Positions 32,578-42,800 of a DNA stretch of 64,000 nucleotides are shown piece by piece. Both the position numbers and the translations under genes were made by a program. Below the pieces are notes generated by a model. That model saw only the letters and a list, made by a program, of their open reading frames with translations, was not told where the DNA came from and ran no database searches. This stretch comes from JAGVGT01 sp963807225 (lineage in GTDB: Bacteria > Desulfobacterota > Desulfobulbia > Desulfobulbales > JAGXFP01), in NCBI GenBank assembly GCA_963807225.1, contig CAWEAD010000005.1, forward strand, positions 992,001 to 1,056,000. Direction: 5' to 3'. Every line of letters starts with the position of its first letter. The first letter of the stretch is position 1.

Positions 32578-32624
32578 CGTAATAAATTTAAACCAGACAG
32601 CCAATCAATAATAAGGAGCAAATC

Positions 32625-33383
32625 ATGAAAATCTTCAAGACCGCAACACTTCTCGCACTTTCCCTGCTGGTCGCCGCTTCCACCTTCGATTTAGCCCGGG
32701 CGGAGGACAAGCCCGAAGCCGATCTGACCACCGGTTTTTACAGCCAGTATATCTGGCGTGGATTCGCTCTCAGTCGGGACAGCCTGGTAATCCAGCCTTC
32801 GTTGACCGTGTCCTATAAAGGGGTTGGGGTTAATCTCTGGAGCAACCTGGACACCAAGCAGTATGCCGCCGATGATGCCGATGAAACCAGTAATCTCAAC
32901 GAAACCGATCTGACTTTGTCTTACGATGGCGCGGCCGGCAAGATCGGCTATGGTGTCGGCTACATTTACTACGGCCTGGATGGAGCCAAGGATACCCAGG
33001 ATGTGTACGCCTCGATCAGCTACGATACCTTGTTGAGCCCAAGCTTGACCGTTTACAAGGATATCACCGGTCTGCAGTGGTTGTATGCCAAGGTGGGCAT
33101 CGGTCATTCCTTCGAGTTGGCCAAGGATATCAGTCTGGATTTGGGCGCCAGCGTCAGTTACCTGGATGATAATGCCGATTACAACGCCATGCATGACGGA
33201 GTGCTCTCCGCCAGCTTGACCTTGCCGGTGGCTGAATACCTTACGGTCAGCCCGCAGCTTTACTACTCTTTTCCGCTCAGCTCCAAGGCCAAGGACTATC
33301 TGAAGAGCGCCAACAGCGATCTGATCGACAAAGCCAAGGCCGACTTTGTGTATGGCGGTCTGGCCGTGAGCCTGGCCTTCTAA
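32625..33383 (+). CDS. Outer-membrane beta-barrel protein, possibly nitrogen-regulated (252 aa)
   Basis: A signal peptide (1-25, ending DLARA) precedes a barrel with the N-terminal motif DLTTGFYSQYIWRGFALSRDSLVIQPSLTVSY. This motif is typical of the TIGR02001/TorF-like putative porins found next to amt-glnB operons. It ends with a Phe (AVSLAF), as expected for BAM-assembled proteins. It lies in the same direction as glnB-amt, 81 bases downstream, suggesting shared regulation by nitrogen. Transport of ammonium or small amines across the outer membrane is a guess. Confidence 0.75.
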   Translation: MKIFKTATLLALSLLVAASTFDLARAEDKPEADLTTGFYSQYIWRGFALSRDSLVIQPSLTVSYKGVGVNLWSNLDTKQYAADDADETSNLNETDLTLSYDGAAGKIGYGVGYIYYGLDGAKDTQDVYASISYDTLLSPSLTVYKDITGLQWLYAKVGIGHSFELAKDISLDLGASVSYLDDNADYNAMHDGVLSASLTLPVAEYLTVSPQLYYSFPLSSKAKDYLKSANSDLIDKAKADFVYGGLAVSLAF

Positions 33384-33945
33384 TCAATTTTATCCAATGA
33401 AAGCTGTCGTGCCCTCGGCGGCTTTCATTGATCTCCTGGGGAAGTCACTTCCAATCGCCGGGTGGCTTCTCCCTCCGGGGCGCTCTTGTTGCGGGGAGGG
33501 TCCTGAAGATGGGGGAGGCCGGTGTTTCGCCGGCCCCCCCTTCTTCGAATCTGCAAAGATATAATTTTTCCCGACGCCGGAACATAACCTGCGGCAAATC
33601 TCGTATTTTTTCCTACTTCATCCCACCAGACCCGGCAGATGGCTTGAGTTCAGCACAGTTGAACCTAAGGCCGGTCCTAAGATGATATAATAGCTCCGGT
33701 CATCAACGAAGATCATATGGAAGTTCCCGACTTGGAACAAGCATCCTAAGCCGGGATTGCAGGTTCTCCTCCTTGGCCCGGGCTGGGCGCAATATGGACC
33801 ACGAAGATTTTTCCATGGCATCATGGGCATTAACCTGTCATTAATATCAACTTTCTGTAGAATCGTTTGCAGAACCGGGGCTGCCGGTGGCGTGATCCGG
33901 TTTTCCGGTTCCTGACCATGAATATTCAATGCAATAGCGCAGGGC
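33384..33945. other. Intergenic region with two hairpins
   Basis: AATGAAAGC/GCTTTCATT (33396-33404 and 33421-33429) and GGGGGAGGCCGG/CCGGCCCCCCC (33511-33540, then TTCTTC) are probable terminators of the nitrogen module. The open frame at 33618-33953 (minus) has a composition unlike protein and no ribosome site. Nothing else is recognised. Confidence 0.5.
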
Positions 33946-35676
33946 ATGATCAAGATATTGTTCTTTTCCGACTCCTATCCGGATGCCGCCATTCAGGCCA
34001 CCGCCTTATTGCGCCGCCAGGCCGACCCGGGAAAAGTCGAGGCCACGGCGGCGGTATCGCAACCGCCCTTGGCCAGCCAAGAGCGCCGTCTGCTCCTGGC
34101 TGATGCCAGCCTGGCCTGGCCGGGGCGGGTATTGCCCACTTCGGAAATTGATCCGTTCCACTATGATCTGGCCGTTTTCTTAAGCCCGGATGAACGGCGG
34201 CCCTGGCCGGATCTGCCGGGTCTACCGCCGGTCCTGGTCTGGAATTGGTCCGCCTTTGACGCCGGCGGCGAGAAGAAGGGAATGTCCGAATTGCGGCGCC
34301 GGCTGGCGGTCTTACTGGAGCATGGTTATCTGACCGCTCTATTGGATAGCCGGAAAAACTCTGAACTGGTGCTCGACAACCTTCAGGAAGGCATAATCGC
34401 CCATGATCTCGACCGGCGGATCTTTTTTTTCAACCGGGCGGCCGAGCGGATCACCGGGTATTCCCGGTCCGAAGTCCTGGGCCGTGATTGTCACCTGGTT
34501 TTTCCAGGCAACTTTTGTGGGGGGAAATGTTCTTTCTGCCGAAACGATTGCGCTCCGCAACTGCCGGATAAGCCGTACTCCATGCAATTTCATAGCCGCG
34601 ATGGCCGCGAGCTGCAGTTGGAGATGGGCATCACCGCCATTACCGATCCCGCCGGTTGCGTCCAGGGCGTGGTCGCCTCATTCCGCGATCTCTCCCGCGA
34701 GCTGGAACTGGCCGGTCGACTCGGTGAGATCGAGCAGTTTGCCGGGATCATCGGCCGGGATCACCAGATGCAGGAGATCTACCGAACCATTCGGGAGTTG
34801 GCCGACAGCAACGTGCCGGTGTTGATCACCGGCGAATCGGGAACCGGCAAGGAGCTGGTGGCAGCGGCCATTCATAGTGAAGGCAATCGGGCCGGTAAGC
34901 TTTTTGTCCCCATAAATTGCGGTGCCCTGCCCGAAAGTCTGCTGGAAAGTGAACTGTTCGGGCACGTGCGGGGGGCCTTTACCGGGGCGGTGCGTGACAA
35001 GAAGGGACGTTTCGAACTGGCTGACGGCGGCACCATTTTCCTGGATGAAATCGGCGACATATCCCAGGCCATGCAGGTCAAGCTCTTGCGGGTTCTGCAG
35101 AATGGCACCTTTCACCGGGTGGGGGGCGAGGAGATGGTCCGGGTCGATGTTCGGGTGATTTCCGCCACCAATAAAGATCTGAGACAGGAAATTGAGTCCG
35201 GCCGCTTTCGCGAAGATCTCTTTTACCGGCTTTGCGTGGTACCGCTGTTATTGCCCCCCCTGCGCCAGCGTTTGAACGATATTCCACTCCTGGCTCGCCA
35301 TTTCATCAGCCAGATTGCCAGGGAAGAAAAAAGGTCGGAACTGCGGCTGGCCCCGGAGACTTTGGATGTTTTCCTCACCTATGCCTGGCCCGGAAATATC
35401 CGCGAGTTGCAGAATGTCATCCGTTACCTGATGGTTCGATGCCGCGAGGAGGTGGCCTGGCCTCGGCATTTACCGGAAAATCTAATGGCGGTTGCCGGAG
35501 GAATCAGAACTCATTCCGGAGTGACGAGAAAGCGACGACGCAAACTCAGTGGCGATACGGTTCGCCGTGCCCTGGTGGAGACCGGCGGCAACCGCCTGCA
35601 GGCCGCTAAGCTCCTGGGTGTGGGCCGGGCGACCCTTTACCGATTTCTGGATCGATATCCGGATGAGGTTAAATAG
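33946..35676 (+). CDS. Sigma-54-dependent activator with Cys-rich PAS domain
   Basis: The protein of 576 residues starts with a domain of about 110 residues (MIKILFFSDSYPDAAIQATALLRR, FHYDLAVFLSPDE, PPVLVWNW). Its strand order recalls low-molecular-weight phosphatase/arsenate reductase folds, but the catalytic Cys loop is missing. A PAS domain follows (about 120-245; GIIAHDLDRRIFFFNRAAERITGYSRSEVLG) with an embedded cluster CHLVFPGNFCGGKCSFCRNDC that may bind Fe-S or metal. The AAA+ domain (about 262-485) has GESGTGKE and GAFTGA. The C-terminal Fis-type HTH (GGNRLQAAKLLGVGRATLYRFL) is complete. It is a likely redox- or ligand-sensing enhancer-binding protein. It is a candidate for the TGTCTCATTTG sites at 17890-18039, without proof. 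Confidence 0.88.
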   Translation: MIKILFFSDSYPDAAIQATALLRRQADPGKVEATAAVSQPPLASQERRLLLADASLAWPGRVLPTSEIDPFHYDLAVFLSPDERRPWPDLPGLPPVLVWNWSAFDAGGEKKGMSELRRRLAVLLEHGYLTALLDSRKNSELVLDNLQEGIIAHDLDRRIFFFNRAAERITGYSRSEVLGRDCHLVFPGNFCGGKCSFCRNDCAPQLPDKPYSMQFHSRDGRELQLEMGITAITDPAGCVQGVVASFRDLSRELELAGRLGEIEQFAGIIGRDHQMQEIYRTIRELADSNVPVLITGESGTGKELVAAAIHSEGNRAGKLFVPINCGALPESLLESELFGHVRGAFTGAVRDKKGRFELADGGTIFLDEIGDISQAMQVKLLRVLQNGTFHRVGGEEMVRVDVRVISATNKDLRQEIESGRFREDLFYRLCVVPLLLPPLRQRLNDIPLLARHFISQIAREEKRSELRLAPETLDVFLTYAWPGNIRELQNVIRYLMVRCREEVAWPRHLPENLMAVAGGIRTHSGVTRKRRRKLSGDTVRRALVETGGNRLQAAKLLGVGRATLYRFLDRYPDEVK

Positions 35677-36238
35677 CACCCATCCGGAAACGGTCTTTTC
35701 GGAGGTTCACCGGCTTGCTTACCTGCCCGATGGCAACGTTGCTTCGTTGCCGAAAAATGTCCAGGCCCCGACGTATGCGGAGTTGATCCCCAATTTTCCC
35801 GGCGGGGCTTTTTCGTTGCCCTCGCGCCTGGTCCTCGAATAATTCTCGTTTCGGTTGGAAACTAAATAGGGAGTGTATGTAAGCGATAAAACAAATTGAA
35901 AGCCACCAGAGAACTAGGAGGTTGGCTCTGGTGGCTTTCGGGGGGGGGATACTCTGGGCTGAGGCGGCATGCGATCCCAGGGTATCTAATAAAAATGTGT
36001 GTAATTTTGCCGGTATTCTTCGGCTGGTCATTTATAATCCATTTTATACAAGGTTTTGTCCGATCGGAGCAAGATGGCTTTCCCCCTATTCAACAGTAGG
36101 GCTTTCCCTCAGCCACCGGGCTGTCTGCCAGCTGAATGCCGTTGGGCAGGGAGTTTAAAGGGTGGTGAACGATAGGGTACTGAATCAGAAAGCAGGTCTG
36201 ATCGGCTCCAGGATGAAGAGAAACAAGCTTAAAATGGA
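35677..36238. other. Intergenic region with a strong hairpin
   Basis: A perfect 14-bp stem, GAAAGCCACCAGAG (35898-35911) and its complement (35926-35939), encloses a 14-base loop that contains AGGAGGT. On the minus strand the stem is followed by AATTTGTTTTA, so it may terminate transcripts from the FAD oxidoreductase gene. No gene was recognised; short open frames here (35896-36099, 35922-36158) run through the hairpin and look spurious. Confidence 0.5.
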
Positions 36239-37813
36239 TTATCCGGGCGCCTGGCGGGTTTCGACTGCCCTGACGGCATCGGCGGCGGAACTGGTGATGC
36301 CGCCGGTATAGCCTGAGCCTTCGCCGATCGGGTAGAGATTTCTGGTATTTACCGATTCAAACCTTTCATTACGCATGATCCGCACCGGAGAGGAAGTTCT
36401 GGTCTCCGCCCCGAGCAAGATTGCCTGGTTTGAAACAAACAACGGTACTTCATCTTTCCATTTACTAAAGGCGGCCCGCAGACCCTCGACCACGAATCCC
36501 GGAAAAATCTCGTTCATATCGGCCGGCACGGCGCCGAGCTTGTACGAGTTGTCATTCAAGCCGGCCGAGCTTCTCTCCTCCAGAAAATCCAGCAGATTCT
36601 GCGCCGGCACACCCCAGCCGCCGCCACCGGCGCTAAAGGCCTTGCGCTCGATCTCCTTTTGGAATTCCAGACCCGCCAGGGGAGAGGTCGATTTATAGTC
36701 ATCGATGTGACAGGTAACGATCAGGGCGGCGTTGGAAAAGGCGGAGCCCCGGCGGGAGTAGCTCATGCCGTTGACCACCAGCTGGCCGTAATCGGAAGAG
36801 GCATTGATCACCTCACCGCCCGGGCACATGCAGAAGGTATAAACTCCCCGGCGAATCCGACGGTTGGTATAATTTAGGGAATAAGTGGCCGCTCCCAGGC
36901 CGGGGAAATTCTTGTATTTATCGCCATAGCGCATCAGATTGATCGTTTCGGCCGGATGCTCGATCCGCATCCCCACGGAAATCGGTTTCTGATCCATGGC
37001 GATGCCTCTGGCATGCAACATTGCCAAGGTATCGCGTGATGAATGGCCCAGGGCCAGATAGATGCTCGAAGAAAGGTATTCCTGTTCGTCATTGACGATA
37101 ATCCCCACGGCTGTTCCTTCCGAGAGCAGGATATCGGTCATTCTGGCTGAATAATGGATTTCCCCGCCGTGCTCCAGGATATAGTTGCGGATATTGCCTA
37201 CGATGACGCAAAGCACATCGGTGCCCAGATGGGGTTTGCCGATGTAGCCGATCTCCGCCGGAGCTCCGAATTTAATAAAGGTCTGCAAGACCCGGTTGCT
37301 GTAACCGGAGTTATTATTGCGCCGGGAAAAGAGCTTGCCGTCCGAGTAGGAACCAGCCCCTCCCTCGCCGAACTGGATATTCGATTCAGGGTCTATTCGC
37401 CGTTCCCGGAGAAATCTTCGTACATCAAGCGAGCGAGCCTCGATCCTTTTGCCTCTTTCAAAGATGATCGGCTTCAGGCCATACTCGATCAATTCAAGCG
37501 CCGCAAACATTCCGGCCGGACCAAACCCTACTATTAAAGGCCGGTGTCGGCTGTTTGCCGCCCGTTTGACCGGTTTAACCGGTTCGATATAAAGCGGCAG
37601 GTTCTGCCGATTTTCGTAGCTGTCATCAACCAAGACCACCAGGGTCAGCAGGTAAAAGAATTGTTCTTGGTTCCTGAAATCAAGCGATTTACTGAGAATT
37701 TTGGTGATGGAGAGCGAATCGGTGCCAATTTTAAGCTTTTCCGCCGCGGCAACCAGATATGCCTCGTCCCCGTCTTTTTCGATGGGAATCCGCAAATTGC
37801 TGACGATCAGATG
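36239..37813 (-). CDS. Uncharacterised FAD-dependent oxidoreductase (COG2509 type)
   Basis: This is a 524-residue flavoprotein. TTG 37813 is chosen as start because GGAG lies 6 bases ahead and the sequence LHLIVSNLRIPIEKDGDEAYL matches where family members begin. The open frame reaches another TTG at 37858. The Rossmann FAD motif is VGFGPAGMFAALELIEYG, with the second strand in IIFERGKRIEAR. Other family features are NIQFGEGGAGSYSDGKL, GVYTFCMCPGGEVI and the C-terminal PIGEGSGYTGGITSSAADAVRA. The family is widespread in anaerobes but its substrate is unknown. It is convergent with the sigma-54 activator gene and not part of an obvious operon. Confidence 0.82.
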   Translation of the reverse strand, partial: HLIVSNLRIPIEKDGDEAYLVAAAEKLKIGTDSLSITKILSKSLDFRNQEQFFYLLTLVVLVDDSYENRQNLPLYIEPVKPVKRAANSRHRPLIVGFGPAGMFAALELIEYGLKPIIFERGKRIEARSLDVRRFLRERRIDPESNIQFGEGGAGSYSDGKLFSRRNNNSGYSNRVLQTFIKFGAPAEIGYIGKPHLGTDVLCVIVGNIRNYILEHGGEIHYSARMTDILLSEGTAVGIIVNDEQEYLSSSIYLALGHSSRDTLAMLHARGIAMDQKPISVGMRIEHPAETINLMRYGDKYKNFPGLGAATYSLNYTNRRIRRGVYTFCMCPGGEVINASSDYGQLVVNGMSYSRRGSAFSNAALIVTCHIDDYKSTSPLAGLEFQKEIERKAFSAGGGGWGVPAQNLLDFLEERSSAGLNDNSYKLGAVPADMNEIFPGFVVEGLRAAFSKWKDEVPLFVSNQAILLGAETRTSSPVRIMRNERFESVNTRNLYPIGEGSGYTGGITSSAADAVRAVETRQAPG

Positions 37814-38128
37814 CAAAGGAGAACTCCAGGCTTGGTAGACTTGGCAGGATAAGGGCAAAACAACGCCCAGTAAAAATTTAGAGGAACTAACTTTACAGGA
37901 CTAAAATAGATCCGTCCCGTATTTAGTGGCAGTAGTCAATTATTCGGGCGGAGGTATCTTGGATTTATGAATATCTAATAAAAACAGATTATTAGCGTCG
38001 AAAATATGATCTAGTCCTGGCTGGCATAGCTATCGATGTCGCCCGATGTCGTCTATTTCGAGGATTGTTTCAGCAATATTCTCTCAGGCAAAGAACAGTT
38101 TTTTCAACCTTTGCGATGGAGAATTACC
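37814..38128. other. Intergenic region, no gene recognised
   Basis: This is the divergent promoter region between the FAD oxidoreductase and the glycine-zipper protein. It is AT-rich near 37960-38020. No clear promoter, repeat or RNA was identified. Confidence 0.4.
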
Positions 38129-38494
38129 ATGAAGAAATTATCAGCAATAGTAATCGCCTTGGCCATGTCAGTGACCACGGTCGGCCCGGCAGCGGCCCGT
38201 CAGAGTAATGGCATTACCGGTGTGTTGCTGGGCGGTGCCGGCGGTGCGATTGTCGGCCAGGCCATTACCGGAAATCCGCGAGGTGTCATCGCCGGTTCGA
38301 TCATCGGCAGCACCCTGGGGATGTTGATCGATGTCGGTTCGCCCCGAGATCGGCTGGTGGTTATCGACCGGCCCCGGCATCTGCCTCGCGCCGGCTACGT
38401 TTCCGGCAATCATCGGGGCCATCGGCGTGACCGCTGGGAGCATCGCCGACGGGGACAGCAGTGGCGGTCCGACCGTTGGCAGCATCGGCGATAA
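38129..38494 (+). CDS. Exported glycine-zipper protein (121 aa)
   Basis: The start at 38129 has a GGAG site. A signal peptide (MKKLSAIVIALAMSV... ending AAAR) is followed by a glycine-zipper segment (GVLLGGAGGAIVGQAITGN, GVIAGSIIGSTLGMLIDVG) that could insert into the outer membrane. A very basic Arg/His/Trp-rich tail follows (HRRDRWEHRRRGQQW). It resembles small YMGG/glycine-zipper envelope proteins. A strong terminator follows at 38515. Function is unknown; the basic tail could bind LPS or nucleic acid. Confidence 0.65.
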   Translation: MKKLSAIVIALAMSVTTVGPAAARQSNGITGVLLGGAGGAIVGQAITGNPRGVIAGSIIGSTLGMLIDVGSPRDRLVVIDRPRHLPRAGYVSGNHRGHRRDRWEHRRRGQQWRSDRWQHRR

Positions 38495-38514
38495 AAGCTG
38501 GATAAAATATTAAA

Positions 38515-38549
38515 GGGAAGGGGGGTGAATCGCCCCTTCCCTTTTTTTT
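38515..38549 (+). terminator. Strong intrinsic terminator
   Basis: GGGAAGGGG (38515-38523) pairs with CCCCTTCCC (38533-38541) and is followed by eight T residues. It ends the glycine-zipper gene and isolates egtD, whose promoter should lie in 38550-38700. Confidence 0.85.
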
Positions 38550-38716
38550 CGATACTGGTCGCACAGACGGCCGGATCATACGCGTCCGCCGGTTTTGATG
38601 TTTGCCCCGGTAATTTTGAAAATTATGTAGATCGTCTCCGGTCAATTCCTTTATTCTATCTTTATCAACCTGATCAAATCCCACCACGATTCTTTGAACC
38701 GCCAAAGGAGTGGGTT

Positions 38717-39772
38717 ATGGACCAATTGGCAGTCAAAGACTGCAGCAGCCTGAAAACCGAAGAACTCCGTTCTTGCTTCCAGAGTTCCCTCGCCGCCAAC
38801 TGTCATACCCTGCTGCAGACCCATGCCGAAGCTGATTCGATTATGGCCTTCGCCCGCTCTACCGCCCGGGGGCTGGCGGCCAGTCCCCGCCGGCTGGAAT
38901 GCCAATTTCTCTATGATCAACAGGGCAGCGCCCTCTACGAGCAAATCACTCTACAGCCGGAATACTATCCTACCCGGACTGAAGACGCGATTCTGGCTGA
39001 GTTTGCCGAGGAAATTCGTCAGCTTACCGGTCCGGTTACCCTGTTGGAGTTGGGCTCCGGCAGCTCCAACAAGACCGGCCATCTACTTAGGGCCTACGGC
39101 GATTGCCAGGCACCAGCCTGTTATGTGCCGATCGATGTCAGCCTCTCGGCCCTTCAGGACGCCGGCCGGGCGATCCGTTCCGGTCACGACAACATTCAGG
39201 TGGTAGGTCTCCACTCGACCTATGAACAGGCGATCCCCCTGTTCACCGTGGCTTCGCCGGCCATGGCCATCTTTCTCGGCAGCACGGTCGGCAACCTGAC
39301 TCCGGCCGAGTCGGGGCAGTTCTACCGAGCTATGGCCGATGCCCTGCAGCCAGGGGATTATTTTCTGCTCGGCGTCGATCTGGTCAAGGATCGACGAATA
39401 CTCGAAGCCGCTTACAACGATGAGGCCGGGGTAACCGCCGAGTTCACCCGCAATCTCTTCGCCCGGATGAATCGCGAACTGGGCTCGACCATCGAGCTAG
39501 ATGCCGTCGAACATCTGGCGCGCTACAGCGAGGAACGGCAGCAGATCGAAATCCACGCCAGGTTCAAACGGATCGGCCGGATCGCGGTCCAACCCCTGCA
39601 AAAGTCATTCGAGATCGGGGCCGGGGAAGAAATTCTGGTCGAGATCAGCCGCAAGTTCAAACTGGAGCAGCTTACTCCGGAACTGGAGTCTTTCGGCTTC
39701 GGGGTCAAGCGGGTCTTCACCGATCAAAAACAGTGGTTTGCCTTGCTCCTCATGCAAAAAAGCCATTGGTGA
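38717..39772 (+). CDS. egtD: L-histidine N-alpha-methyltransferase
   Basis: This SAM-dependent enzyme of 351 residues trimethylates the alpha-amino group of histidine to hercynine, the first step of ergothioneine synthesis. The start at 38717 follows AAAGGAG. SAM-binding motif I is TLLELGSGSSNKT. Further hallmarks are PIDVSLSAL, IFLGSTVGNL (the Asn contacts the substrate) and LLGVDLVKD. The C-terminal EILVEISRKF carries the Glu and Ser known to bind the histidine amino group in this family. No EgtB (O2-dependent sulfoxide synthase), EgtC, EgtE or EanB-type rhodanese is nearby. Instead the next gene, 122 bases on, is a metallopterin/cysteine desulfurase fusion that can supply the sulfur step without O2. 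Confidence 0.93.
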   Translation: MDQLAVKDCSSLKTEELRSCFQSSLAANCHTLLQTHAEADSIMAFARSTARGLAASPRRLECQFLYDQQGSALYEQITLQPEYYPTRTEDAILAEFAEEIRQLTGPVTLLELGSGSSNKTGHLLRAYGDCQAPACYVPIDVSLSALQDAGRAIRSGHDNIQVVGLHSTYEQAIPLFTVASPAMAIFLGSTVGNLTPAESGQFYRAMADALQPGDYFLLGVDLVKDRRILEAAYNDEAGVTAEFTRNLFARMNRELGSTIELDAVEHLARYSEERQQIEIHARFKRIGRIAVQPLQKSFEIGAGEEILVEISRKFKLEQLTPELESFGFGVKRVFTDQKQWFALLLMQKSHW

Positions 39773-39894
39773 GCATTTCCTGAACATGAACAGCGAGTGC
39801 ATTCCCCGCGGCTCGGAGTCTTCCCCCGGTCGCTCACCTGGCGGGGGCAGCGAGCGAATCTGATTCGTAACTTCAATTAACCACCGAGTCATTC

Positions 39895-42800
39895 ATGCCA
39901 GAGACTGAAATCCGAGACGGAATTTGCGGCATCTGCCCGGCCGGTTGCTGGGTGCGGACCAGGATCGAGGACGGCCGGCTGGTCGGAGTAGAAGCGAACC
40001 CGGACCACCCCCTGGGGATGATCTGTCGAATCGGCCGTCATTCTCCCGACCTGGTCGCCGATCCCAACCGGCTCAAATACCCGATGCGGCGGATCGGGGC
40101 CAAGGGCGGCTACGAGTTTGAGCGAATCGGCTGGGACGAGGCGCTGGACACCATCGTTGAGCGGCTGCAGCAAATCAAATACGAGTCCGGGCCCGAGGCC
40201 GCCGCTGTCTATACCGGTCGCGGCAGCTTCGACATGGCCCTCTGCGACTTCTTCCAGCCGGCCGGCGTGGCGGTCTCTTCCGCCTCCAGCCTGCTCTTTC
40301 CCTTCGGCTCGCCCAACACCCTGGGGGTCGGTGCCCTCTGCTACGTCTCTTTTGCGATGATCGCCCCCCATGTCACCATGGGCGAGATGCTGATCACCAT
40401 GGACACCGATATCGACCAGGCGGAATTGATTGTGATCTGGGGCGCCAATCCGGCCACCGACTCACCACCCCTGGCCCACCGGCAGATCCTGGCGGCGGCT
40501 GACCGGGGAGCGGAAATTGTGGTCATCGATCCTCAACGCCACGAGACCGCCAGGCTCACCGGGGCGGAGTGGCTGCCGATCCGACCCGGTACCGACGGGG
40601 CTTTGGCCCTGAGCCTGATCCGGGTATTGCTCGAAGAAGAACTGTATGATGAAGATTTCGCCGAGAACTGGACCGTCGGTTTTCCCGAACTGGCCAGCCT
40701 GGTCCAGCATTATGGCCCGGAAACGGTGGCGCCGATTACCGGGATTCCGGCCGAGACCATCCGGCGGTTGGCCCGGCGGATCGCCGGAGCCCGGGGGGCC
40801 TGTCCGGTAATGTATACCGGCCTGGAGTATTCGGACAGCGGCGTCCAGGCGATCCGCGCGGTTTTCACCCTCTGGGCTCTGGCCGGGCAACTCGACACCC
40901 CAGGCGGCCTGCTCTTTCGGATGAAGGAAAATATCTTTCCCCAGAATCGGGCCGGGCTGATCGCCAATCCCGATCCCCGTCGGGCCCTGGCCCGGGACCG
41001 CTTCCCAATTTATACTCTCTATAGGGGGGAGTCCCACGCCATCGCCTTGCCGGAAGCGGTGCTTAATCATAAACCCTATCCGATTCGAGCACTGATCGTT
41101 CAGGGCGGCTCGATCTGCACGGCCTGGCCCAACCCGGAATTATGGAAGAAGACCCTGGCTGCCCTGGATTTCCTGGTGACCATCGACCGCTATCACACGG
41201 CCGACTCGGCTTATGCCGATATCGTCCTGCCGGCCACCACAATGTATGAGATCACTTCCTTCATGCGCTACGGGCCGCTTTTCAAGATCAGGGAGAAGCT
41301 GATCGAACCCGTGGGCGAGGCCCGCAATGATTTTCTGATCATGGCGGAGTTGGCCCACCGGTTGGGCTATGGCCAGCTTTTTCCACAAAGTGAGGAGGAG
41401 ATTCTCGAGCAGGCCTTGGCGGGCAGTGGTTTTACCGTCGAGGAGGTGCGGGCCAACGGCGGCAGTGTCCAGTTGGAGACGGTGATGCCGGAGTACAAGA
41501 AATGGCAGAAGGGCAGGTTGCGAGCGGATGGCCGGCCAGGCTTCAATACCCCGAGTGGGAAATTTGAAATCGCCTCTTCCATTTTGGCCGAGCATGGCTA
41601 CGAGCCTCTGCCGGTCTATACCGAACCGGCCGAGGGGCCGCTGGCCAATCCCCGGCTGGCGTCCGAATATCCCCTGGTCTTCAACTCTGGTTGTCGCTCG
41701 TCGCATGATTTTCGCAGCCAGCACCACGGGGTGGCCTCACTGGCCCGGGAACTACCGGAACCCCTGGTCTTCATCAACTATCAAGACGCCGAGCCCCGGG
41801 GCATTGTCGACGGTGACCGGGTGCGGGTGGCAACCCCGCGTGGTGGCCTGGTCTTCCGGGCCAAGGTGACGGAGGATATTGTCCCAGGGGCGGTGGATGC
41901 CGCCATGGGCGGCGGCGGACCGCTGGGTTCGGAAGCCTGGCGGAGTTGCAATGTCAACGAGTTAACCGATCTGGCGCATTACGACCCGATTTCCGGTTTT
42001 CCGATCTACAAGACCCTGCTCTGTGAGGTGAAAAAAATCGCCGACGGCCCCGGTGCGGCAAGGAAGAAAGAGAGGACGGCAAAAACCACACCAGCTCGTA
42101 CCCCTAATTTGATAAGCCCTGGCCCGCTCCGACAGGTCTACCTTGACCATAACGCCACCACTCCGTTGGCTCGGGAAGTGCTGGCGGCGATGCTGCCTTT
42201 CCTGGAGCAGGACTTCGGCAATCCCTCCTCGATCCACAGTCGCGGCCGGGTGGCGCGAAAAGGTGTGGAGAACGCCCGGCGCCAAGTGGCTCAGGCCTTG
42301 AATTGCACGGCTCGGCGGTTGGTCTTTACCGGCTGCGGTTCGGAGGCCAACAATCTGGCGCTCAAGGGGGTGGCCCATGCCGGCCAAGTCAAACGCCACC
42401 TGATCACCTCCAGCATCGAGCACCCGGCCATCCTGGCCACCTGCCGGGCTCTGGCGGCAAAGGGCTTTGAGGTTACAATCCTGCCGGTCGATCAAGCGGG
42501 AAAGGTCTTGCCGGCCACCCTGGCGGCGGCGATCCGGCCGGATACTCTCCTGGTCTCGATCATGACCGCCAATAATGAAACCGGCACCATCCAGCCCATC
42601 GGTGAACTGGCCGGAATTGCTCATAAACATGGGGCGCTCTTTCATACCGACGCAGTCCAGGCCCTGGGCAAAATCCCCCTGGATGTCGAGGAGTCCCTGG
42701 TCGACTTGCTGTCGATCTCGGCTCATAAAGTTTATGGACCCAAGGGCATGGGCGCTTTGTACATTCGCAAGGGGGTGGAACTGGTCCCGCTGATTCACGG

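Noticed and set aside
33618..33953. Minus-strand open frame of 111 codons
   Set aside because: Composition unlike protein and no start signal; it spans the promoter region of the activator gene.
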